Of a stretch of 20,133 nucleotides of DNA, positions 14,688 to 20,133 are shown piece after piece. Below the pieces are notes generated by a model. It had not been told where the DNA came from. It searched no databases and saw nothing but the letters and a program-made list of their open reading frames with translations. How positions within the stretch are numbered: the stretch's first letter is position 1; every line of letters starts with the position of its first letter. Source of the DNA: Candidatus Scatousia excrementipullorum (lineage in GTDB: Bacteria > Cyanobacteriota > Vampirovibrionia > Gastranaerophilales > Gastranaerophilaceae); NCBI GenBank assembly GCA_017694215.1, contig JADIND010000047.1, forward strand, positions 1-20,133, in the 5' to 3' direction. The position numbers were made by a program, and so were the translations under genes.

Positions 14688-15896
14688 TTACAGAGGTTTA
14701 ACTGAATCTCTGTAAATAGCTTCGACAACATCTCTGCTGTTGCCGGAAGGTGCTATATCGATTAATCCGCCGAGTGACGGAGTTGTATAAACAAGATTTA
14801 CAAGTTTATCGACATCAGCTTCGCTGAACCCTTCATCTGACAGTTTTTCCGGAACACCCACTGATGCGAGCCAGTTTTGAACTTCTTTGGCAGCTTTTTC
14901 AGCTTCCTGCGGGTCACCTGTCAATCCTTTCGCGATAGGTGCGAGGATTTCTGCCAGAACATGCGGTCTGTCTTTGTAGATAACCTTGATTACGGCCGGG
15001 AGCAGGATTGCAAGCCCTAGGCCGTGTGCAAGTTCAGGTTTTACGGCACTCAAAGGATGTTCAAGTGCGTGTGTGTAGTGTAAAAGTCCGTTATCAAAGC
15101 TTACACCGCCCATCATTGCAGCATATGCAAGGTAGTATCTTGCTTCTAAATCATCCGGATTTTCGATTGCTTTTGGCAGATATTTTGCAACAAGTTCAAT
15201 AACTTCTTTTGCAAGAGAAATTGAATAAGGTGATGCTACTTTAGATGTTGCGGCTTCCACAACGTGATTAACAGCGTCGATTGAAACATATCTTGTCTGT
15301 TTCGGCGACAATTTTGTCATAAGCTGCGGATCGTCAATGGCAAACATCGGATAAATACAATCATATGCTATTGCAGGCTTAAAGTTTTTGGCAAGATTTG
15401 TAACAACAGCAAATCTGTTTGTTTCCGTACCCGTACCGTGTGTCAGGTTAATTGATACGATAGGTGCAGCTTTTTCCGGTGCAAATTCAAAATCGTAAAT
15501 ATTTTCAGCTGTTTTTTCAGGGTATTCAAGAAGAATTGCAACTGATTTACCGGCATCTGTCGGAGAGCCTCCGCCGATTGCAATAACAGCTTTTGCCCCG
15601 AAATCTCTTGCAATTTTAGCAGCAGCGTTAACGTGATCTGTTGTAGGGTTCGGTGTAACCTGATCGTAGTTTACATAGCCTATGCCGTGGTCTTTTAATG
15701 CTTTTTCAACATAATCCCATGCCCCTGTTGCTTTGTAAGCGTTGCGGCCTGACATTACTATAACTTTATCTATACCTTTGTCTTTTAAAACTTTTGCGAT
15801 ATCGTCAATCTTTTTAATTGCTCCGACACCGAAATATACCGTTGTTCTTGTGCGGATTTCTTTAATCTCGTTAATGTTAATATCCTTTTCCCACAT
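14688..15896 (-). CDS. Iron-containing alcohol dehydrogenase
   Basis: A 402-residue group III (iron-type) NAD(P)-dependent alcohol dehydrogenase, interconverting an alcohol and aldehyde, likely in fermentation. The nucleotide motif GGGSPTDAGK is at residues 108-117. By alignment with the known family pattern the metal ligands are D207 and H211 (SIDAVNHVVEA), H276 (HYTHALEHPLSA) and H291 (AHGLG). Length fits the family (380-400). AAAGGAGAG is 7 nt ahead of the ATG. It has its own promoter and terminator, so it is monocistronic. Substrate cannot be told from sequence; butanol, ethanol and lactaldehyde enzymes are all in this family. Confidence 0.93.
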   Translation of the reverse strand: MWEKDININEIKEIRTRTTVYFGVGAIKKIDDIAKVLKDKGIDKVIVMSGRNAYKATGAWDYVEKALKDHGIGYVNYDQVTPNPTTDHVNAAAKIARDFGAKAVIAIGGGSPTDAGKSVAILLEYPEKTAENIYDFEFAPEKAAPIVSINLTHGTGTETNRFAVVTNLAKNFKPAIAYDCIYPMFAIDDPQLMTKLSPKQTRYVSIDAVNHVVEAATSKVASPYSISLAKEVIELVAKYLPKAIENPDDLEARYYLAYAAMMGGVSFDNGLLHYTHALEHPLSAVKPELAHGLGLAILLPAVIKVIYKDRPHVLAEILAPIAKGLTGDPQEAEKAAKEVQNWLASVGVPEKLSDEGFSEADVDKLVNLVYTTPSLGGLIDIAPSGNSRDVVEAIYRDSVKPL

Positions 15897-15933
15897 AGAA
15901 AACTCTCCTTTCTTAACATTTGTTTACATGTAT

Positions 15934-15962
15934 ATTATAGTCAGGTTTTCCATGTTTTGCAA
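15934..15962 (-). promoter_or_regulatory. Alcohol dehydrogenase promoter
   Basis: On the minus strand TTGCAA (15962-15957), 17 bp, TATAAT (15939-15934). A start near 15927 gives a leader of about 30 nt containing the Shine-Dalgarno. Confidence 0.7.
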
Positions 15963-16176
15963 GCTGTATAAAACGTCGGTTATATTTCGATTTTTACCCG
16001 AAAGCTCCGGCATGTCGGAACTTGTTTTAAGTTCTAAACATTTAAAATTTTCTGTGGAAAAAAGGAAATTTTTTTTTAGTAAATTGCAACAAATGTTCCT
16101 GCAAAGTATTGTTTGCGGCACTGGTTACATATTAATTCATAAAAATTACAATATGTTAAAAATTTGCATTTCATGC

Positions 16177-16205
16177 ATGACAAATAAACTCAATTATTCT
16201 ATGAT
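16177..16205 (+). promoter_or_regulatory. Promoter of the 16231 gene
   Basis: ATGACA (16177-16182), 17 bp, TATGAT (16200-16205); each hexamer matches consensus at 5 of 6. The predicted start near 16212 precedes CGGAGG by a few bases. Confidence 0.65.
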
Positions 16206-16230
16206 AATTTCAACGGAGGTATAGGACAGG

Positions 16231-16716
16231 ATGATTGAGGAAATAGTTTCAAAAAAATCAGATTTTGACTTAACGTCAAAAAGCTCTTTTTCAAAGGCTG
16301 ATGAAGCTTTCACTTCGCGTTCTTTTGCGGCACTTCTGGCAAAGAATTTCATCCCGTACTCCCACAAAAAACTCGCTGATAATTATATTATCGTAAAAAG
16401 AATTTTTAAATTTCAGGCTGTACAAAGCCGTATTAATAACACAGAAAAAGCACTTCTGGCAAAATACGACTTTAATACTCTTGAATATACTACAGTTAAA
16501 CAAATGTACGAAGAACTAAGGCTTTTACAAAAATGGTCTGCCTCTGATGACGAAAAACTAAAACATGATGCAGATACCATTATGGAAATCCGGACACGTG
16601 AATTGAAATTCATTGATGCAAACAGTTATGCAAATATTTCCAATGAAATTTACAAAGGCTATATTGCCCTCGAACATTACTTTGAAGAAATCAGCAAATA
16701 CAAAGACAGTAAATAG
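16231..16716 (+). CDS. Hypothetical helical protein
   Basis: A 161-residue soluble protein of unknown function. After a polar Ser/Lys-rich N terminus (1-30) it is predicted by composition to be helical throughout (35-155), with heptad-like Leu/Ile spacing around residues 60-105. There is no signal peptide or membrane segment. GGAGG is 11 nt before the ATG. Its TAG ends at 16716, and the stop codon of the opposing XRE gene begins at 16717, so the two genes abut tail to tail with no spacer. Confidence 0.7.
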   Translation: MIEEIVSKKSDFDLTSKSSFSKADEAFTSRSFAALLAKNFIPYSHKKLADNYIIVKRIFKFQAVQSRINNTEKALLAKYDFNTLEYTTVKQMYEELRLLQKWSASDDEKLKHDADTIMEIRTRELKFIDANSYANISNEIYKGYIALEHYFEEISKYKDSK

Positions 16717-17040
16717 TTATTCCGTTATTATTGCTTTTATTAATTTATAAATATTTTCTATTTTTTCACGGCTTTTTATATCGCGTAAATCGTGAATAAT
16801 TTCTTCAACCAGTTCTTCTTGCGGCCGCAAATGGTCAAAGGCAAACAGTTCGGAACTTGAAATATTTAAAACTCTCAAAATCTTTTCAAGGGTTTCTGCC
16901 GTCAAAAAATTTTCACCGTTTTCAATCCCGCAAAGTGTACGAGTTGCAATATCTAGTTTTTCAGCAAGCTGTTCCTGCGTGAATCCGCGATTTTGCCGTA
17001 ATCTTTTAATTTTTGTTCCTAACTGCTTTTTTATATTCAC
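16717..17040 (-). CDS. XRE-family transcriptional regulator
   Basis: A 107-residue regulator starting at GTG 17040. I prefer this to the TTG at 17055 because GAGG lies 8 nt upstream of the GTG and partly overlaps the TTG. A helix-turn-helix of the Cro/CI type spans about residues 7-62: TQEQLAEKL (21-29) and ATRTLCGIE (32-40) are the two helices, followed by NGENFLTAETLEKILRVLNIS. The last 40 residues are an acidic/basic helix that may dimerise. Palindromes with AATTG half sites lie upstream, between it and the 17319 gene, so self-control or control of that gene is possible. Confidence 0.85.
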   Translation of the reverse strand: MNIKKQLGTKIKRLRQNRGFTQEQLAEKLDIATRTLCGIENGENFLTAETLEKILRVLNISSSELFAFDHLRPQEELVEEIIHDLRDIKSREKIENIYKLIKAIITE

Positions 17041-17225
17041 GAAATTTAACCTCAAATTAATTGTAAAAAATACTTTTTAATTGCAGAATGATACAAAGTT
17101 GCATTAAATAAAGCTATGTAAGAGATAAAATTACGTGGACGAAATTTATAATATCAAGTTTTGTAAAGTATTAAAAGTATTGTTATATCTTAATTTATGC
17201 ATAAATAAGAGATTTAATTTCATAT

Positions 17226-17300
17226 AATTGGCAATTTTTGTTCACTAAATGTTTTTATAGAAATATGAGATGTTAATTGCAATTACACGAGTGATATAAG
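17226..17300 (+). promoter_or_regulatory. Possible operator/promoter of the 17319 gene
   Basis: Two palindromes, AATTG-g-CAATT (17226-17236) and TAATTGCAATTA (17274-17285), lie about 48 bp apart. The second sits just ahead of an extended -10, TGA-TATAAG (17292-17300). Such spaced palindromes suit a dimeric repressor such as the neighbouring XRE protein. AT-rich DNA can produce such palindromes by chance. Confidence 0.35.
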
Positions 17301-17318
17301 AAAAGAAAGGAGATTATT

Positions 17319-17819
17319 ATGGCAGAACCGCTTAATATCGGAGGTGTAAGCTTCTCAAAAGCAGAAGTAGCAAAACAAGAGGTTAAAACAAAAGAAAGAA
17401 CAAACGAAAAAGGAACCTGGGAACAGTACAAAGAATACACTGTAACCCTGAAAGACGGGACTAAAGTGACTTATGAGCAGCAGAATGCAGAAAGAAAAGC
17501 TGCTGTTGACATTCAGGATGACGGCTCAATTAATTTTTACGGATTGAGCAAAGCGGACATTAAAGATACTGAAAAAGATGATACATACAAACTTATGGGA
17601 TGTGAATTTACGGGCGTTATGGCAAAACGTCAGGACAAAGGCATTATTTTTAAAGAACCTGCGGATCATGATAAAATTTCAGCCTATAACAGAGAAATGC
17701 CTGACGGCTCAATTCAAAAATCAAACGAAAATTACGCAAGCGTTAATGAAGGTGACAAAATTAACGGACATTACGTAAAAACTGCGGGACGACGCAAAAT
17801 AGTCGGGTGGCATAAATAA
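17319..17819 (+). CDS. Hypothetical soluble protein
   Basis: A 166-residue, very polar Lys/Glu/Asp-rich protein of unknown function, with no signal peptide or membrane segment. Residues 38-60 (YTVTLKDGTKVTYEQQNAE) and 66-75 (QDDGSINFYG) suggest beta hairpins, and a second DGS occurs at 129-131. AAAGGAG lies 9 nt upstream of the ATG. It is followed at once by a bidirectional terminator. One Cys (in MGCEFTG) is present. Function cannot be inferred. Confidence 0.75.
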   Translation: MAEPLNIGGVSFSKAEVAKQEVKTKERTNEKGTWEQYKEYTVTLKDGTKVTYEQQNAERKAAVDIQDDGSINFYGLSKADIKDTEKDDTYKLMGCEFTGVMAKRQDKGIIFKEPADHDKISAYNREMPDGSIQKSNENYASVNEGDKINGHYVKTAGRRKIVGWHK

Positions 17820-17852
17820 GAAAAAGACCTGATATAATATCAGGTCTTTTTC
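17819..17852. terminator. Bidirectional terminator
   Basis: AAAAAGACCTGAT (17821-17833) and ATCAGGTCTTTTT (17839-17851) are perfect 13-bp arms around ATAAT, with A and T tracts on both sides. It lies between the convergent 17319 gene and rpsP and should end both transcripts. Confidence 0.9.
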
Positions 17853-17871
17853 TTTTGTGTAAATACTTAGA

Positions 17872-18267
17872 TTATGCTTCAGCCGGAGCTTCTTCTGCCG
17901 GAGCAGATGCGGCAGCTTCTGCCGCGGCTTTAGCTTCTTCTTCAGCCTTAGCTTTTGCTTCGGCTTCAGCAGCAGCTTTTGCCTGTGCTTTCTTAGAAAG
18001 TTTTACGGTTTCTTTCTTAACATAGTTCAAAGTACCGTCTTCTTTGCAGTTTTTCATCAAATACTGAACGGTTTCCGTAGGCTGTGCACCTTTTTTAACC
18101 CAATCTTGTGCAGAAGCCAAATCAAACTTCATTTCTTTTGTTTTAGGGTTATAGTAGCCTAATTCCTGAACAGGACGGCCTTCGCGTTTTGTTGTTGAGT
18201 TGATAACGATAATTCTGTATGAAGGGTTTTTCTTAGCACCCATTCTTTTTAATCTGATTTTTAACAT
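17872..18267 (-). CDS. rpsP: 30S ribosomal protein S16
   Basis: A component of the 30S subunit that helps 16S rRNA assembly. The core (residues 1-88) is clear: MLKIRLKRMGAKKNPSYRI, then REGRPVQELGYYNP and WVKKGAQPTETV. The remaining 40 or so residues are an Ala/Glu/Lys-rich helical tail ending APAEEAPAEA, longer than the E. coli protein (82 aa) but of a kind seen in other bacterial S16 proteins. AAGGAA is 9 nt upstream of the ATG. In many bacteria rpsP is followed by rimM and trmD; here the next gene downstream is an unrelated convergent gene, so that operon is broken. Confidence 0.95.
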   Translation of the reverse strand: MLKIRLKRMGAKKNPSYRIIVINSTTKREGRPVQELGYYNPKTKEMKFDLASAQDWVKKGAQPTETVQYLMKNCKEDGTLNYVKKETVKLSKKAQAKAAAEAEAKAKAEEEAKAAAEAAASAPAEEAPAEA

Positions 18268-18507
18268 TTTTGTTTTCCTTCTTTATTTAGTGATTTAAAA
18301 TTTCATCCGCAAACAATACGGGATGATTGTAATACTTCGGTCAAGTCAGACAACGCAGCCGCCGCTTTGTCAGATTGCCCTTGAACAAGGCTAAAGAGGA
18401 ATTGCCCGTTCCGATTTTATCAAAACACAAAACATTTTCTTTATCAAGCATTTTTTAAGAAATGTTAGTTACAAGCGAAATTCAATGTTTTGATATATAA
18501 TTTTTTT
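18268..18507. other. Spacer with a G+C-rich structured core
   Basis: Positions about 18305-18415 are visibly more G+C-rich than the flanks and carry several pairings: GACAA (18349-) with TTGTC (18367-) around a GCAGCCGCCGC core, and CCTT-gaac-AAGG (near 18380-18395). No ORF with a ribosome binding site spans it. It may be an rpsP leader, a small RNA or a dispersed repeat. It matches none of the common RNAs I can recognise; no SRP GGAA tetraloop region is seen. Confidence 0.4.
18496..18501 (+). promoter_or_regulatory. -10 box of the permease gene (leaderless)
   Basis: A perfect TATAAT ends 6 nt before ATG 18508, placing the start at the A of the ATG. The gap is all T, so there is no Shine-Dalgarno. 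No good -35 was found at 16-18 bp. Confidence 0.5.
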
Positions 18508-19332
18508 ATGAAAAATTGGCGGGTTTTTACAGGTTATTTGATACTTATACTCATTGCAATCAGTATGCTTTACCCTTTTTTTGCAATGTTGAACCTTTCG
18601 TTTATAAAAAATGAGGAAATTTTTTCACAGGCCGGTAAAATTTTTTATTCCGGAATAACTTTTGAAAATTACCGTAATGTATTTCAGCAGATACCTTTGA
18701 GCAGATATTTTTTCAACAGCCTTCTGGTTGCAACCGTTACGACAATCGGGCAGGTTATTTTTGCGGCTCTGGCCGGGTATGCGTTTGCAAGGCTGAAATT
18801 TCCGTTCAGAAATCTTATATTTCTTATCGTCCTTATAACAATGCTTGTACCGCCGCAGGTTAACATCATCCCTCTTTTCTTTTTAATGAGGGAAATGCAT
18901 TTGATTGACACATATCAGGCACTTATTCTGCCGGGGATGTTCGGAGGGTTCGGAATATTTTTGATGCGGCAGTATTTTCTCGGTCTGCCTAAAGACTTGG
19001 AAGAATCAGCAAGAATAGACGGCTGCAATCTTTTTCAAACATTCTTTAAAATAGCATTACCGCTTGCTTTGCCGACTGTTGCAACACTTGCTTTGTTTAC
19101 GTTTGTGACAACGTGGAATAGTTTTATGTGGCCGTTGATTGTGACAAATTCGGAAAGTATGCGGACTCTGCCTGTCGGGCTTGCAATATTTAAAGGCAGT
19201 TTCAGAGAATTGACGCTGTGGGGCGAACTGCTTGCGTGTTCGGTTATATGCACAATTCCTGTAATCGGAGTGTTTCTTATCGGGAAAAAATACTTTATAA
19301 ATGATATTATGCAGGGCGGCGTAAAAGAGTAG
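18508..19332 (+). CDS. Sugar-type ABC transporter permease (MalG/UgpE-like)
   Basis: A 274-residue inner-membrane permease with six membrane segments, of the carbohydrate-uptake (CUT1) class. The EAA loop that contacts the ATPase reads EESARIDG...F...ALPLALP (165-189), with the conserved D171-G172. N-terminal YPFFAMLNLSF and C-terminal KKYFINDIMQGGVKE are typical of the 'MalG-side' subunit. I choose ATG 18508; the in-frame TTG at 18490 overlaps the -10 box. No partner permease, binding protein or ATPase lies beside it in the window (upstream is rpsP, downstream a TerC-like gene), so it must work with subunits encoded elsewhere. Confidence 0.9.
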   Translation: MKNWRVFTGYLILILIAISMLYPFFAMLNLSFIKNEEIFSQAGKIFYSGITFENYRNVFQQIPLSRYFFNSLLVATVTTIGQVIFAALAGYAFARLKFPFRNLIFLIVLITMLVPPQVNIIPLFFLMREMHLIDTYQALILPGMFGGFGIFLMRQYFLGLPKDLEESARIDGCNLFQTFFKIALPLALPTVATLALFTFVTTWNSFMWPLIVTNSESMRTLPVGLAIFKGSFRELTLWGELLACSVICTIPVIGVFLIGKKYFINDIMQGGVKE

Positions 19333-19337
19333 AAACC

Positions 19338-19364
19338 TTGCAAGATTAAGCATTTTAGTATAAT
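19338..19364 (+). promoter_or_regulatory. Promoter of the DUF475 gene
   Basis: TTGCAA (19338-19343), a short 15-bp spacer and a perfect TATAAT (19359-19364). The start near 19371 gives a 27-nt leader with AGGAGAAG. The promoter begins 6 nt after the permease stop, so this gene need not depend on read-through. Confidence 0.6.
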
Positions 19365-19397
19365 ATAAATATCGGTAATTTTAGGAGAAGAGATATA

Positions 19398-20133
19398 ATG
19401 TTAGAATATTTTTTAGGATCATATATAGTAACAATAGCAGGGCTTGTCGGTGCGTATTTCTGGGGCGAACATGTCCATAACGGCACTGGGCTTACCTGTG
19501 TATTTATTGCAATAGTACTCGGAATATTAGAGGTAAGTTTATCTTTTGATAACGCTGTTGTGAATGCAATGAAATTGGAAAAAATGTCGCATAAATGGCG
19601 TCACAGATTTTTAACATGGGGGATTGCAATAGCAGTATTCGGTATGAGATTTTTATTCCCTATTTTAGTTGTTTCAATCTTTGCAAAATTAAGTATGCTT
19701 GAGGTTGCAAAAATTGCAACATCAGATTCTATGAGATACGCACATTACCTGCACCAGACTCATGCTCCTATAGTTACTTTCGGCGGAATGTTCCTGATTA
19801 TGCTGTTCCTTAATTACTTTTTTAACCACGAAAAAGATGTTCACTGGATTAGACACATAGAAGAACCGCTTTCGCATCTTGACCATATGAAAGGTATTGA
19901 AATAGTTATTGCATTATTTATGCTTCTTGCAACTCAGAATTTCGTACCTGCTGAACAAAAAGTCCATGTTTTAATCGCCGGTATCAGCGGTATTTTGACA
20001 TACTTACTTATAGACGGAATTACTCATTTTCTTGAAAAACATGAAGAAATGCGTGCCGCAAAATGTGCTGTTCAGGGCGCCGGCTGCACAGGTTTGATAA
20101 GTTTTATTTATCTTGAATTAATAGATGCATCAT
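19398..20133 (+). CDS. DUF475 / TerC-like integral membrane protein (truncated by window edge)
   Basis: At least 245 residues, open to the end of the window. Several membrane segments are visible, including about 8-24, 30-50, 70-95 and 125-145. The family mark LGILEVSLSFDNAVVNA (about 44-60) carries the acidic/Asn residues shared with TerC. The last visible residues, FIYLELIDAS, are the start of the second, duplicated motif, so the cut falls within the second half. His-rich loops (HYLHQTHAP, HIEEPLSHLDHMKG) suggest metal contact. TerC-like proteins are linked to metal export (for example manganese) in some bacteria; the role here is inference. AGGAG lies 8-10 nt before the ATG. Confidence 0.88.
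   Translation, partial: MLEYFLGSYIVTIAGLVGAYFWGEHVHNGTGLTCVFIAIVLGILEVSLSFDNAVVNAMKLEKMSHKWRHRFLTWGIAIAVFGMRFLFPILVVSIFAKLSMLEVAKIATSDSMRYAHYLHQTHAPIVTFGGMFLIMLFLNYFFNHEKDVHWIRHIEEPLSHLDHMKGIEIVIALFMLLATQNFVPAEQKVHVLIAGISGILTYLLIDGITHFLEKHEEMRAAKCAVQGAGCTGLISFIYLELIDAS

Larger units (their letters stand above)
15897..16230. other. Divergent spacer with two promoters
   Basis: The spacer holds the promoter of the leftward alcohol dehydrogenase (15934-15962) and that of the rightward 16231 gene (16177-16205). The 200 bp between them are AT-rich, with CTCCGGCATGTCGGA-like short palindromes. The frames crossing it lack ribosome binding sites and look spurious. Confidence 0.6.

Noticed and set aside
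16231..17040. Toxin-antitoxin pair made of the helical protein and the XRE regulator
   Set aside because: The genes converge instead of forming an operon, and the helical protein has no recognisable toxin motif.
17041..17055. TTG start for the XRE regulator
   Set aside because: GAGG suits the GTG at 17040 and partly overlaps the TTG itself.
18305..18420. SRP RNA, 6S RNA or tmRNA in the rpsP spacer
   Set aside because: The SRP tetraloop region, the tmRNA acceptor-like ends and the 6S bubble pattern are not seen.

Overview
The window looks like a chromosomal segment of a gut-type, non-photosynthetic relative of Cyanobacteria (Vampirovibrionia / Gastranaerophilales); this assignment is inference. 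The sequence is AT-rich (by eye), the genes are mostly preceded by AGGAG-type ribosome binding sites, a TonB/ExbB/ExbD set implies an outer membrane, the HEAT-repeat protein resembles those common in cyanobacteria, and no photosynthesis gene is present. No rRNA, tRNA, CRISPR array, integrase or transposase gene was seen.

Layout. 1-312 is gene-free and packed with inverted repeats. 313-2273 holds two leftward genes, a ROK-family sugar kinase and a HEAT-repeat protein, separated by a terminator. A gene-poor spacer follows, then a leftward soluble histidine kinase. Back to back with it is the rightward hom - small membrane protein - thrC cluster (4365-7140), which covers aspartate semialdehyde to homoserine and the final step to threonine. 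The spacer 7141-7422 is repeat-rich and shares modules with 1-312. Leftward trpS follows.

8516-12791 is the most coherent unit: two paralogous exported proteins with a VirB10/TrbI-like sequence pattern (my reading), the second with a glycine zipper, then a TonB/TolA-like protein, an ExbB/TolQ protein and two tandem ExbD/TolR proteins. This resembles a proton-driven envelope machine with dedicated exported partners. Facing it is a leftward 552-residue protein with NUMOD3-like segments, then a leftward iron-type alcohol dehydrogenase.

15897-17819 contains small lineage-specific genes: a helical protein abutting an XRE regulator tail to tail, and a soluble hypothetical protein. rpsP (S16, with an Ala/Glu/Lys-rich tail) runs leftward. 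The window ends with an isolated sugar-type ABC permease and a truncated DUF475/TerC-like membrane protein.

Regulation. Two promoter classes are visible. trpS, the alcohol dehydrogenase, the zipper-protein gene, the 16231 gene and the DUF475 gene have a -10 box, a leader of roughly 20-35 nt and a Shine-Dalgarno. The histidine kinase, the 8516 gene, the permease and perhaps hom have a -10 box ending 6-7 nt before ATG and no Shine-Dalgarno, which predicts leaderless mRNAs.
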